From assembly GCF_000758625.1 (NCBI RefSeq), contig NZ_CP009283.1, forward strand, positions 1,003,501 to 1,067,500: 64,000 nt of DNA. Reading direction: 5' to 3'. Below, in pieces: positions 7,828 to 16,535 of this stretch. The DNA comes from Paenibacillus sp. FSL R7-0273. GTDB taxonomy: Bacteria > Bacillota > Bacilli > Paenibacillales > Paenibacillaceae. A program made the position numbers and the translations under genes. The notes beneath the pieces are model-generated. The model did no database searches. It saw only the letters and a program-made list of their open reading frames with translations, and was not told the DNA's origin. Every line of letters begins with the position of its first letter. Position 1 is the first letter of the stretch.

Positions 7828-9726
7828 ATGAAGCTGGTATCACTAAAAAGAGTGGCCGTCCTTTGCATGCTTCTCCTCTTGACCGTTCTTGTGATTGCAG
7901 GATTAACTGTAGGACGGAACGGCGGGCAGGATATCGTCCTGCTGGACTGGGAGCAGAAATGGGCATATACGGGAGAGGAAACAGTTGCCGCTGCGGCCGC
8001 TGCCCCGGAAGAGGAATGGTCAAAGTTGTCAGCGGATTCAGGCAGGCCGGTAACGCCAGCGGATGCCGACGCAGCCTGGCTGCGTTTTGAAATACCGGTT
8101 AATGAGAACCATACAGCGCTGCTTATTGATAAAGTATATGGAACAACGCTTAAAGCCTACCGTAATAACGAGCTTATCTATGATTCCAGACAGACGGTTA
8201 ATTTTAACGGAACCAAGGTACTGATTCCTTTGTCAGACCGTCAGGGTGACGGGCCGCTGTATCTGTGGAGCACCGGCGGTGACAGAGGGTTCGGGGTAGG
8301 CGGACAGATCCGGGCAGGTAACTACGACGGACTGATGACTTTATATGTCAAGCAGGATATGGTAGACGTAATTCTCGGCACCTCGCTGATGTTTATGGCG
8401 GCTGTCCTGCTGCTCTGTTTATATTTTGTGAAGGTAAGAATGTTCTCCGGCGGGTATTGGCTGGTGATTGTAATCTTTACATTCGGCGTTCTGTTTATTA
8501 CCTATTCTCCATTTCTTGCGCTTATTCTGGGCAGCAGGGAGCGTCTGACCGAGGCTGTCTTTGATATGGCTTTATTTATGCTGCTGCCTGCCTTCACGCT
8601 GTATTTTGAACAGATTTTCGGACCGGGAAGAGGCCGGCATCTGGTCCTTTTCCGTAATATTCAGCTGGGGTATTCGCTCTTCTGCCTCATGCTGCTCCTG
8701 CTGAACACCCTGCTGTCGTATCAGCTGGACGAGCTGTATATAATGATGACCGTTAATGTTACCGGGGTAATGATGATCATACAGCTGATTTATCTGCTCG
8801 GGCTGGCCATTCTTTATGCCTACAGGGGCAATAAGGATGCGGCGATTTTTGCTTCCGGCTTCGCCCTTTTTGCGGTCATTTCGCTCAGTGAGCTGGTACT
8901 GTATTTCTCATCCAGCAGCCCGTTCCATCTCTACTGGTGGAAGTGGGGCGTAGTTGCATTCATCCTTTCGCTGATCGTCATTCTCGGCCGCGGCTTTGCC
9001 AGAAACTACGAGCAGGCGCTTAACTATTCCAGGGAGCTGGAGCAGTTCAATAATGCCGCGCAGCGCTCCGAGAAAATGGAGATTATCAGTGAGCTCGCTG
9101 CTTCCGTAGCCCATGAGGTGCGCAATCCGCTGCAGGTGACGCGCGGGTTCCTGCAGATTCTGGGGGAGCGCTCCGGGCGTAAGGAGAAGGAATATCTGAA
9201 TATGGCGATGCAGGAGCTGGACCGGGCCTCCGTGATCATTACTGATTTTCTTACCTTTGCCAAGCCGGGGATGGAAGAGATCGACGTATTTGAGGTGTCT
9301 GGGGAGCTGAAGCATGTGGCCGGTATTCTGGGGCCGCTGGCTAATCTGCAGGGCGGAACCATTGAGACGCATCTGCAGGAGGAGCTGTTTGTGCTGGGCA
9401 GTCCCGCCAAGTTCAAGCAGGCTTTTATTAATCTGATTAAGAACAGTGTGGAGGCGCTGAAGGAGGATGGCCTGATCAAGGTGTCAGCGCGGAAATCGGG
9501 CCAGCATATTCTCATCAGTGTGGTGGATAACGGGGAAGGCATGAAGCTGAGCGAGCTGGCCCGGCTGGGCGAGCCCTTTTATTCGAACAAGACCAAGGGG
9601 ACCGGCCTGGGCCTGATGGTCACCTTCCGGATCGTCGAGGCGATGAACGGGACCATTCATTTTTACAGCAAAAAGGGACAGGGAACCGAGGTAGTGGTAA
9701 AATTACCAGCTGATCACAATAAATAG
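7828..9726 (+). CDS. Membrane sensor histidine kinase, 7TM receptor type, first of a tandem pair
   Basis: 632 residues. Order: signal-type hydrophobic segment (about 8-28), a secreted beta-rich domain (about 35-175) with WLRFEIP and LYLWS motifs resembling 7TMR-DISM extracellular modules, seven hydrophobic segments (about 180-395), a HisKA domain with H-box SVAHEVRNPLQ (His429), and a HATPase domain with N-box LIKNSVEAL, G1 DNGEGM, F-box EPFYSNK and G2 GTGLGL. The kinase core resembles the Kin-type orphan kinases that feed the sporulation phosphorelay. No response regulator is adjacent. A close paralogue follows after 96 bp, and the RiPP-like unit is convergent beyond that. Confidence 0.9.
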   Translation: MKLVSLKRVAVLCMLLLLTVLVIAGLTVGRNGGQDIVLLDWEQKWAYTGEETVAAAAAAPEEEWSKLSADSGRPVTPADADAAWLRFEIPVNENHTALLIDKVYGTTLKAYRNNELIYDSRQTVNFNGTKVLIPLSDRQGDGPLYLWSTGGDRGFGVGGQIRAGNYDGLMTLYVKQDMVDVILGTSLMFMAAVLLLCLYFVKVRMFSGGYWLVIVIFTFGVLFITYSPFLALILGSRERLTEAVFDMALFMLLPAFTLYFEQIFGPGRGRHLVLFRNIQLGYSLFCLMLLLLNTLLSYQLDELYIMMTVNVTGVMMIIQLIYLLGLAILYAYRGNKDAAIFASGFALFAVISLSELVLYFSSSSPFHLYWWKWGVVAFILSLIVILGRGFARNYEQALNYSRELEQFNNAAQRSEKMEIISELAASVAHEVRNPLQVTRGFLQILGERSGRKEKEYLNMAMQELDRASVIITDFLTFAKPGMEEIDVFEVSGELKHVAGILGPLANLQGGTIETHLQEELFVLGSPAKFKQAFINLIKNSVEALKEDGLIKVSARKSGQHILISVVDNGEGMKLSELARLGEPFYSNKTKGTGLGLMVTFRIVEAMNGTIHFYSKKGQGTEVVVKLPADHNK

Positions 9727-9822
9727 AAATGAAATCCGTTTTTTTAAAGGGATAAGGGCAATGCTGGGCGAAATACTAGCTGTGAATCCTGCAATACTAC
9801 TACTTTCTTTTGGGGTGCTTGC

Positions 9823-11739
9823 ATGCGCTTGATCGGTAAAAGTGTACATATAACAGCGATGCTGCTGCTGCTTCTGATGACGTTCGGGTCGCTGTCAGCC
9901 TCCGGGGAAGGCCGTTACGCCGCAAATGAAATTACAGAGTGGCAGATGCAGTGGGGCAGCGGAGCGGGGGATACCGGGCTTGAAGCTCCGCACAGCGGTC
10001 AGGGACACTGGTTCAGCAGCGGGAGAACCAAGCCTGCCGGCGATCTTCCGGAGGGAATCTCCTCAGCCTGGACAAAGATCCAGCTGCCGGTCTTTAACTA
10101 TGTGTCGCCTGCGGTGTACATCGAGAAGCTCTATGGTCTGCATATCAGGGTGTTTGTGGAGGACCGGCTTGTTCTGGAGGGGGACCGCAGCTACATTAAG
10201 GATAATTATTCATTGCTCGTACCGCTGAGCAGTGAGGACAACGGTAAGACCTTGTATATATGGGCTTCGACACTGCAGGACCGGATCGGAGTCAAGGATG
10301 CGATACAAGTCGGTGAGCACAGCGAGCTAATCCGCCATTTTGTCAAAAACGGACTGATCGACGTCATTCTGGGCGGGGCCTTTATTTTTGTGGCGCTGGT
10401 GCTGTTCATGTGCGGCTTTTTTCTGGACAGGGAGCATTTTTCAATTGCAGTCTCCTTATCCATTGTCATTGCAGCTACAGGGATACTGGCGGTTACTTAC
10501 TCTCCCTTCATTTATACATTCTACAGCTCCTACGGAGCACTAAGCGTAATCTTCCTCGATCTGGGACTGCTCTCCCTGCTGCCGGCGCTTACATTTTTGT
10601 TTGAGCGGATTTTCGGGAGCGGCCGCTTCTCCATCATCCGGCGGTTCCGCATTTTTCAGACGGCCTATTCCCTGTTCTGCATGGTGTTCCTGATTGTGAA
10701 TACGCTGGCAGACAACCGTTTTGTGGAAGGGTATTATTTTGTATCGACTACAGTTATCGGGTTTATTATGATAGCCCAGTTTATCCTCCTTATTGCCTGT
10801 GTGATTTTGTTTTCACTCAAAAAAAATAAGGATGCGATTACCTTCGCCATCGGCTTCGGCACCGCCGCCCTGACAGGTGTATCGGAGCTGGTCTGGTATT
10901 ACATCAAAAACGGCGATTATGATCTGTTCTACTGGAAATGGGCGCTGGTCGTATTCATTCTCTCGCTGATTGTTATTCTGGGCCGCAGGCTGGCCTTGAA
11001 CCACCGGCAGGTAGTGCAGTATTCACAGGAGCTGGAGCTGTTCAACAATGAGCTTCAACGTTCCGAAAAAATGGAAATTATCAGCGAGCTGGCGGCTTCG
11101 GTTGCTCATGAGGTGCGCAATCCGCTGCAGGTGACAAGAGGGTTCCTTCAGCTTCTCAGCGAGAAGGCAAGCGGCAGTGAAGCGCAGTATTTATCGATGG
11201 CGCTTAGCGAGCTGGACCGTGCGGCTAATATCATTACCGATTTCCTGACCTTTGCCAAGCCGGAATTTGAGCAGATTTCCATCCTTAATGTCAGGGAGGA
11301 ATTTAAGCATATCGAGAGTATTATGCTGCCGCTGTGTCATCTAAACGGGGGCAAAATGATCATGGAGGCCGGAGAGGGCCTGTGGGTAAAGGGCAACTCC
11401 TCCAAGTTCAAGCAGGCGTTCATCAATATTATCAAGAACAGCATTGAGTCGCTGGGGGATGAAGGCACGATTCATATGATCGCTTATGGTGTCGGTCCAT
11501 ACGTGTATATTCATATCCAGGATGACGGCGAGGGGATGGACCAGGAGGTGCTGAACCGGCTCGGTGAACCGTATTTCTCGAATAAAACGAAGGGAACAGG
11601 CCTTGGACTGATGGTTACTTTCCGGATCATTGAAGCCATGGCTGGCGAGGTCCGGTTCGAAAGCAAAAAGGGAGCCGGAACCGAAACCGTTACGACTCTG
11701 CCGCTGGCAGAGGCTCCGGGGGGTTCAGACTCCCTGTGA
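9823..11739 (+). CDS. Membrane sensor histidine kinase, 7TM receptor type, second of a tandem pair
   Basis: 638 residues with the same layout as the preceding kinase: signal segment ending near residue 27, secreted beta-rich domain (about 35-175), seven hydrophobic segments, then HisKA with the H-box at the same residue number (His429) and a complete HATPase (INIIKNSIESL, DDGEGM, GTGLGL). The DHp helix is almost identical to its neighbour, while the secreted domains differ strongly, as expected of duplicated receptors that diverged in ligand. GGGGTG before the ATG is a modest ribosome site. The gene ends 21 bp from the end of the convergent RiPP-like precursor, with no terminator visible between. 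Confidence 0.9.
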   Translation: MRLIGKSVHITAMLLLLLMTFGSLSASGEGRYAANEITEWQMQWGSGAGDTGLEAPHSGQGHWFSSGRTKPAGDLPEGISSAWTKIQLPVFNYVSPAVYIEKLYGLHIRVFVEDRLVLEGDRSYIKDNYSLLVPLSSEDNGKTLYIWASTLQDRIGVKDAIQVGEHSELIRHFVKNGLIDVILGGAFIFVALVLFMCGFFLDREHFSIAVSLSIVIAATGILAVTYSPFIYTFYSSYGALSVIFLDLGLLSLLPALTFLFERIFGSGRFSIIRRFRIFQTAYSLFCMVFLIVNTLADNRFVEGYYFVSTTVIGFIMIAQFILLIACVILFSLKKNKDAITFAIGFGTAALTGVSELVWYYIKNGDYDLFYWKWALVVFILSLIVILGRRLALNHRQVVQYSQELELFNNELQRSEKMEIISELAASVAHEVRNPLQVTRGFLQLLSEKASGSEAQYLSMALSELDRAANIITDFLTFAKPEFEQISILNVREEFKHIESIMLPLCHLNGGKMIMEAGEGLWVKGNSSKFKQAFINIIKNSIESLGDEGTIHMIAYGVGPYVYIHIQDDGEGMDQEVLNRLGEPYFSNKTKGTGLGLMVTFRIIEAMAGEVRFESKKGAGTETVTTLPLAEAPGGSDSL

Positions 11740-11760
11740 GGTCAGGAGCGTGATGTAGGC

Positions 11761-12000
11761 TTACCAGGAACCGAGGGGGGTGACATCCGTCTTCATAACA
11801 CCGGAGGACGGGCTGGGCGGAATGACCAGGTAGAATTCGTTGGAGCCTTCCTCTACCGTTTTGAGCGTAATATGGTCGGGCAGATCAATACCTAGTGCTT
11901 CCCGGAGGGCTTCTTTTGGATTGACTAGCAGTTTCTGTTTGAAACCCGGATCCTCCCATGCCTTCTGAATCACCTGATTCTTAAAAATTGCCTCTGACAC
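11761..12000 (-). CDS. NHLP-leader RiPP precursor-like peptide, 79 aa
   Basis: Small peptide with the layout of nitrile-hydratase-like-leader (NHLP) natural product precursors. Residues 9-40 form the alpha leader with QKAWEDPGFKQKLL, NPKEAL and GIDLPD; residues 44-62 carry TVEEGSNEFYLVIPP, where such leaders usually end. The remaining 17 residues (63-79) would be the core and finish with Pro-Leu-Gly-Ser-Trp at the C terminus. The start is GTG 12000, 9 bp after GGAAGG; a GTG at 12009 overlaps that site and is less likely. It lies 64 bp downstream of an isoprenoid-synthase-like gene on the same strand and is probably its substrate, an inference. No dedicated protease or exporter is next to it. 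Confidence 0.8.
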   Translation of the reverse strand: MSEAIFKNQVIQKAWEDPGFKQKLLVNPKEALREALGIDLPDHITLKTVEEGSNEFYLVIPPSPSSGVMKTDVTPLGSW

Positions 12001-12064
12001 AACAATCACCCTTCCCCAAATGGTTTGATTACCCCGTTAGCATACCATAGCATTTTATTACAAT

Positions 12065-13048
12065 CTATGACTTTTTTTGGTTGTTAGCTGAATTTTCAAA
12101 GAATTCCTGGCTTTTCATATGTTTAGATAGCCAATACTGTAATCCGCCGCCCAGAAGCTGCTCTTTTTCCGCTTCAACTGCTGCCGCGATTCTCTGAAGA
12201 TTGTCCGCGAGCATCTGATGGAAGGCGGTCAGGCCGGAAATACGGAAGGTGCCGGCGAGCAGCCGTTCATGATTGTCCGCCGCGGCAGCTGCATACGTCT
12301 TGAGACCTCCGGCTGTATAGATGAAATTCCTGGCCTCGGCGGCAGTAATCCCGGCTTGGGGATGGTCAGGATACAGATGCCTGCGGGCCAGTGCCAGCAG
12401 GCAATTATAGCTGCCCTCCTCCAGATCCTCTTCCCAGTCCTCGTAATCATCGAGCATCTGCAGCGTAATCAGCACCTCCTGCACTGCTTCTTCTGCAGCC
12501 GGAATTGAGGACGCAAGGCCGGTGAGCAGCAGTGCGGCTGCTGCTGAAAGCTTGAGTGGAGCTGCTTTGCCGGCAATCCGGCTGCGGTCGTTATAATAGT
12601 AGTCGCCTGAGGCTTCATTGCTGACGCTGTCTGACCATTCGAAGAGATAACGCTTGAAGTGGCTCCAGAAGGAGGATTCTGCAGGGAAAAGCGGGCGGTA
12701 GCGGTCAAGAAACTCTGAATACAGCAGATTGGCCAGCGGCAGCAGCTCCGCCGCCGAGCTGCGCCGGTTATCCATCAGATCATCCTGCAGGAAGAAGTAC
12801 AGCATCAGCAGGACATTCCCTGTAGACATGATGTGCGTCTCTTCCGGGCTCAGCCCGCATTCCCTGCGGAGCCAGAACGGAAGCAGGTAGCAGATGTAAT
12901 TCTTTTTGCTGCGGGCCCGGAACACATCGAACTGCTCAAGATAGGCAAGCCCCCGGGAGCCCAGCGGCTCCGGAAATCCGGCAATGGCTGCTTTACATTC
13001 CTGAAAAACGGCTTGAAGCTCCAGCTCATAATCGTTCAGCCATTCCAT
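12065..13048 (-). CDS. Class I isoprenoid synthase-fold enzyme (terpene/prenyl synthase-like)
   Basis: 327-residue, helix-rich soluble protein. Two aspartate motifs mark the class I isoprenoid-synthase fold: LQDDLMDN (Asp89, Asp90, Asp93) and LQMLDDYEDWEED (Asp200, Asp201, Asp204 and following acids). These bind Mg-diphosphate in polyprenyl synthases, ComQ and terpene cyclases. The ATG at 13048 has AGGGG 8 bp upstream; the longer GTG start at 13066 has no ribosome site. A near-consensus promoter lies at 13108-13136. The next gene on the strand encodes a RiPP-like peptide ending in Trp, so peptide prenylation is a reasonable hypothesis; making a free terpene is the alternative. Confidence 0.78.
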   Translation of the reverse strand: MEWLNDYELELQAVFQECKAAIAGFPEPLGSRGLAYLEQFDVFRARSKKNYICYLLPFWLRRECGLSPEETHIMSTGNVLLMLYFFLQDDLMDNRRSSAAELLPLANLLYSEFLDRYRPLFPAESSFWSHFKRYLFEWSDSVSNEASGDYYYNDRSRIAGKAAPLKLSAAAALLLTGLASSIPAAEEAVQEVLITLQMLDDYEDWEEDLEEGSYNCLLALARRHLYPDHPQAGITAAEARNFIYTAGGLKTYAAAAADNHERLLAGTFRISGLTAFHQMLADNLQRIAAAVEAEKEQLLGGGLQYWLSKHMKSQEFFENSANNQKKS

Positions 13049-13107
13049 CGGCTTGTCCCCTGTCACTATTAGGATGGTCTGTAAATCTATAGCTGACTGA
13101 TGCTTTG

Positions 13108-13136
13108 ATTGTATGCTGAAATAACGTCTTTTTCAA
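13108..13136 (-). promoter_or_regulatory. SigA-type promoter of the isoprenoid synthase/precursor unit
   Basis: On the minus strand TTGAAA (13136-13131) and TACAAT (13113-13108) are separated by exactly 17 bp. The site lies 60 bp upstream of the ATG at 13048 and is the only good promoter seen for the two-gene unit. Confidence 0.65.
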
Positions 13137-13162
13137 TGAGAACCTGAAGGGGGATGAGACAG

Positions 13163-13483
13163 ATGCAATGGTATACGTTCGGGCAGATGCTGGCGCAGAT
13201 CCGCATCGGGCAGACAGCCGCTACACCCGACGGCCGTGCGGTAATCCGCACGCGTGGCGGACTGCTCTGGCAGGGCGGAAGACTTGGCGGAACAGTGGTT
13301 GAAGTCAGGGATTACCTGTTCTCGGATATCTGGACGATAAGCGAGGATGAAGCTGGGGGGCCGGAGAACGAAATGCGGGAAGCGCATGAGCGCAGGGAAC
13401 GTGAAATGCTGGTGAACCAGTATGAGGAAGTGCGGGAAGATTTCCTGCGGGATAGAAGGCATACGCCGGGAAGAGAAACATGA
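13163..13483 (+). CDS. Hypothetical protein, 106 aa
   Basis: I do not recognise a defined function. Residues 1-60 (starting MQWYTFGQMLAQIRIGQTA) look like a small beta-rich domain, perhaps related to small phage or conserved proteins with a TFGxML start; the C-terminal 45 residues are a charged helix rich in Glu and Arg. The start at 13163 is preferred because AAGGGGG lies 10 bp upstream, whereas the ATG at 13154 is too close. It is divergent from the isoprenoid synthase gene. Confidence 0.65.
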   Translation: MQWYTFGQMLAQIRIGQTAATPDGRAVIRTRGGLLWQGGRLGGTVVEVRDYLFSDIWTISEDEAGGPENEMREAHERREREMLVNQYEEVREDFLRDRRHTPGRET

Positions 13484-13485
13484 GA

Positions 13486-13510
13486 GCAGCCGGAGGAGAT
13501 CCGGCTGCTT
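13486..13510. terminator. Terminator hairpin between convergent genes
   Basis: GCAGCCGG (13486-13493) pairs perfectly with CCGGCTGC (13501-13508), 7-nt loop, followed by TTATT. It separates the 106-aa gene from the convergent hexosaminidase. Confidence 0.7.
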
Positions 13511-13521
13511 ATTGCTGCAGG

Positions 13522-15453
13522 TCAATTCTTTGTATGCTCCGTGAGGCTGAGCAGCAGCGCTTCATAATCTGTCTTGAGGCTGAGCAGTCTGCTGACGCTC
13601 TGCGTAAGTCCACCCGGCCGGTTGCGGCGGATCCAAAGTGTGCGGTATTCGTGCAGCAGAAGCTCAAGATCGCTGATCTGCCTGCGGATAACAGCCGGAT
13701 CAAGCGTATCCGGCGCTCCGGCAAGCTTCAGCTTGATCCGGGCGAGCTGCACGGCATGCTTCACAAAACGGATGCTGTTCTCCAGCTCCAGCATGACAAG
13801 CTCTGCGTCCTCGCAGGCTAAGGACAGCTCCTCCAGGCGGCCCTCAATGCCGAGAATATACGCCTCCAGCTGATCTAGCTGCTCTGGACTAAGCTTGCCG
13901 GCAATTCCCATATTGTCCAGCCGGCTGCGCAGCAGCATGGACATCTCGGAATCATTGGGCCGCAGGGCTCCGGATTCCAGCCTGTAATAATTGCCGAGGT
14001 CAAGCAGCAGCTGACCGATCCCGGACGAACGGTCACGGAAGATCGAGCGGTTCAGGTATCCTGCCGTATCGGCTTCCAGGTTATTCTCGGCACCCCAGGC
14101 CAGCGCAGCCCCGTAGACGTAACCGGCATAGCTGACCGGCAGATGCTGCCAGTGGCCGAAGTCACCCCAGTCGGTGATGAGGTAGCCGATCGCGCCGTTC
14201 GCCTTGCCGTGTACAGCTGCGCTGCGCAGGTTGGCCAGCATGTTATCCGTGCGGCCGGTCAGCGAATTCCAGGAGCTTGTACCGGGACAGACATAGAAGG
14301 GGATTTGTGCCTCGCGGAATTTCAGGGTATCTGCTGCAAAGGGATGCTCCGCACTGTAGCCCCATTCCATCGCAATAATATCCTTCGGAAGAAGGGGGAT
14401 CAGCTCAGGATGCTGGAGTATGATATCTCCCCAGAACTGCATCTTTTTCCCCCGGGCGGTGACCAGCTTATGAATTTCAAGCAGGAAGGACAGGTACAGC
14501 CGGCCCTTGCCCCCGGAATCGGCAAGGGCTTTACTCCGTCCAAGCCCCAGTTCATAAGTTTCATCACAGCCGACATTGAACTGCGCAGAAGTGAAGTAGG
14601 GCAGAAGATCATCGTACATTTTTCCCAGAAGCTCAAGAACCCCGGGGTGCTCTGTACGGAATGTGCCCGGCTGCATGAACAGGCCGTCCGGATACAGGTC
14701 GTGGTCATACATATTCTCCGGGAGCATGAAGCCGTCGGGAATTTCCGCCAGATGGTTAAATTCCGGACGGGTCAGCCAGTGCTCCATATGGCCGAAGCTG
14801 TTCTGGTTAGGCACAAGCTCGATAAAACGCTCTTGGCAATAGGCATTCAGTCGGAGTATTTCATCGCCCGTAACAGGTGTTTCCAGCTCCCAGACCTGGG
14901 GAAAGGACTCATAGGCAAACGGGGAACCTTCTATATATAGCTGCAGCTGATTGAGCTTCAGGTCAGCCATTAAATCAACAATTTTCAGTAGAGTCTCCAG
15001 CTTTGGGATTTTATTGCGGCTGATATCAAGCATCAGGCCGCGGGCGGCAAAATCCGGCTGGTCGCGGATGAGCAGGAAAGGCAGCTCTCTGCCGCACTGC
15101 TCCAGTATTTGCTTCAGTGTAGCTACAGCATAGTAGGCTCCTTCCGGAGTACTGTAGGTTATTGCGATACCGTCCGCTCCGGCTGCAATTTCGTAGCCCT
15201 GAGCAGGGAGCAGCGGACTGTAAATGAAGCTGGCCGCCGGCTGGATGGCAGGGCGGGAGCCGACGGACAGCGGCAGACTGAGCTGCAGCAGCTGGCTGAT
15301 TACCTGCTGAAGCCTGCGGGCAGCGGGCAGTACGTCATGCTTCTCTGCTGGAGCGATAGTAATAGCGCCTCTTTGCGGGATACGAAATAGTCCTTCAGAT
15401 ACGGTAATAGTCTGGGGGCGGGGCAGAAGCTGCAGGGCACAGATTTCCGGCAT
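13522..15453 (-). CDS. Family GH20 beta-N-acetylhexosaminidase, cytosolic
   Basis: 643 residues without a signal peptide, so it likely acts on imported GlcNAc- or GalNAc-containing saccharides. An N-terminal GH20b-type domain (about 1-140) precedes the TIM barrel. FNVGCDETYELG holds the Asp297-Glu298 pair used by GH20 enzymes in substrate-assisted catalysis. WGD and MEWGY motifs line the sugar pocket, and a C-terminal helical region of about 150 residues follows. The gene is divergent from an AraC regulator 82 bp away, which probably controls it in response to the sugar. Confidence 0.9.
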   Translation of the reverse strand: MPEICALQLLPRPQTITVSEGLFRIPQRGAITIAPAEKHDVLPAARRLQQVISQLLQLSLPLSVGSRPAIQPAASFIYSPLLPAQGYEIAAGADGIAITYSTPEGAYYAVATLKQILEQCGRELPFLLIRDQPDFAARGLMLDISRNKIPKLETLLKIVDLMADLKLNQLQLYIEGSPFAYESFPQVWELETPVTGDEILRLNAYCQERFIELVPNQNSFGHMEHWLTRPEFNHLAEIPDGFMLPENMYDHDLYPDGLFMQPGTFRTEHPGVLELLGKMYDDLLPYFTSAQFNVGCDETYELGLGRSKALADSGGKGRLYLSFLLEIHKLVTARGKKMQFWGDIILQHPELIPLLPKDIIAMEWGYSAEHPFAADTLKFREAQIPFYVCPGTSSWNSLTGRTDNMLANLRSAAVHGKANGAIGYLITDWGDFGHWQHLPVSYAGYVYGAALAWGAENNLEADTAGYLNRSIFRDRSSGIGQLLLDLGNYYRLESGALRPNDSEMSMLLRSRLDNMGIAGKLSPEQLDQLEAYILGIEGRLEELSLACEDAELVMLELENSIRFVKHAVQLARIKLKLAGAPDTLDPAVIRRQISDLELLLHEYRTLWIRRNRPGGLTQSVSRLLSLKTDYEALLLSLTEHTKN

Positions 15454-15535
15454 AGCTGGGACACCTCTTATTCATGTAGAATATGATCAACATATTTAAC
15501 GATAGCATGCTGAAACAGGAGGAGGAATAGAGCAT

Positions 15536-16393
15536 ATGCCCAAGGTCATGGATTATATGATCAGCCCTTATCCGGTCAGGATCATAGATCCGAAGCTGGA
15601 TGCATCCATGCTCAGGCTGAAGTCCATCCGGATCGGGCAGGCCGGTCATCTGCCGGGCAGAACGCTGTTCCGCAGGCAGGTGGTGTTCAGCCACTGGGCC
15701 ATGGTCTATATCGTATCGGGTTCAGGGAGCATTTCCGAGAATGGAGGCACTCCCCAGAAGGCTGGTGATGGAAGCCTGTTCTTTTTCCGGCCCGGCTGCA
15801 GCTACAGCTATGGTCCGCCTCCCGGCGGGAGCTGGGATGAATACTATATCAATTTTACAGGAAGCCGGACGGATGAATGGCTGGAGGCAGGGCTTATAGC
15901 AGGCGGAAGCGTATTTCAGGCCGGAGGGCTCCACGGGCTCGCGGATTTTTTTGAGGAGGTTCTGGAGCTAATGGACGGGGGCGTTCCCGCTGATGCAGAC
16001 CGGGCTGCGCTGCGGCTGGAGGCTATGCTGCTGGAATGCTCTTTCGCAGTCCGGGACCATCCACGGCTCTGGCAGCCCGGCGCTCTGCAGCTCATCCGCG
16101 GTGATCTGGAAGCCTGCATCTATGAGCAGCCTGACCTGGCAGAGCTGGCTGCAAAGCACCATATGTCCATGTCCACCCTGCGCCGGCTGGTCCGCAGCAG
16201 CAGCGGCTATCCGCTGCATGAATATGTCCACAGGCTCAAAATGGGAGAAGCAAAGCATCTGCTGCTGAACACCTCCCTGCAGGTCAAGGAGATTTCGGGC
16301 ATGCTGCATTACACTGACCCGTTTTATTTCTCAAGACTGTTCAAGAAATACATGGGCCTCTCCCCGCAGCTCTGCCGCAGCAATATCCGTTAG
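15536..16393 (+). CDS. AraC-family transcriptional regulator
   Basis: 285 residues. An N-terminal cupin-like sensory region (about 30-150, with HWAMVYIVSGSGSI and a Pro-Gly-rich turn) is followed by two helix-turn-helix motifs in residues about 185-280, including LAELAAKHHMSMSTLRRLVR and the conserved DPFYFSRLFKKYMGLSP. It is divergent from the GH20 hexosaminidase gene, so control of that gene by a sugar ligand is the natural reading. AGGAGGAA precedes the ATG. Confidence 0.9.
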   Translation: MPKVMDYMISPYPVRIIDPKLDASMLRLKSIRIGQAGHLPGRTLFRRQVVFSHWAMVYIVSGSGSISENGGTPQKAGDGSLFFFRPGCSYSYGPPPGGSWDEYYINFTGSRTDEWLEAGLIAGGSVFQAGGLHGLADFFEEVLELMDGGVPADADRAALRLEAMLLECSFAVRDHPRLWQPGALQLIRGDLEACIYEQPDLAELAAKHHMSMSTLRRLVRSSSGYPLHEYVHRLKMGEAKHLLLNTSLQVKEISGMLHYTDPFYFSRLFKKYMGLSPQLCRSNIR

Positions 16394-16445
16394 CAGATTA
16401 CAACGGAGTAAATAGCAGAATTTTGTCGGATTATGCTGATTTATG

Positions 16446-16475
16446 TTGACACTCATAAAAATGGGGTGCTATTAT
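16446..16475 (+). promoter_or_regulatory. SigA-type promoter
   Basis: TTGACA (16446-16451) and TATTAT (16470-16475) with 18 bp between, about 60 bp before the ATG of a 56-aa gene. Confidence 0.6.
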
Positions 16476-16535
16476 TTAGATAATATTAACAAAAATTTTA
16501 GTGCTTTCTAACTATGCTATGCCGGAGATGAAATC

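Noticed and set aside
7828..11739. The twin kinases as a ComP-type two-component system
   Set aside because: They are HisKA-type with Kin-like H-boxes and lack an adjacent ComA-like regulator; ComP is HisKA_3.
11761..13048. Direct ComQ-ComX orthologues
   Set aside because: The synthase has two acidic motifs and little visible similarity to ComQ, and the peptide has an NHLP leader unlike ComX; only the functional analogy is kept.
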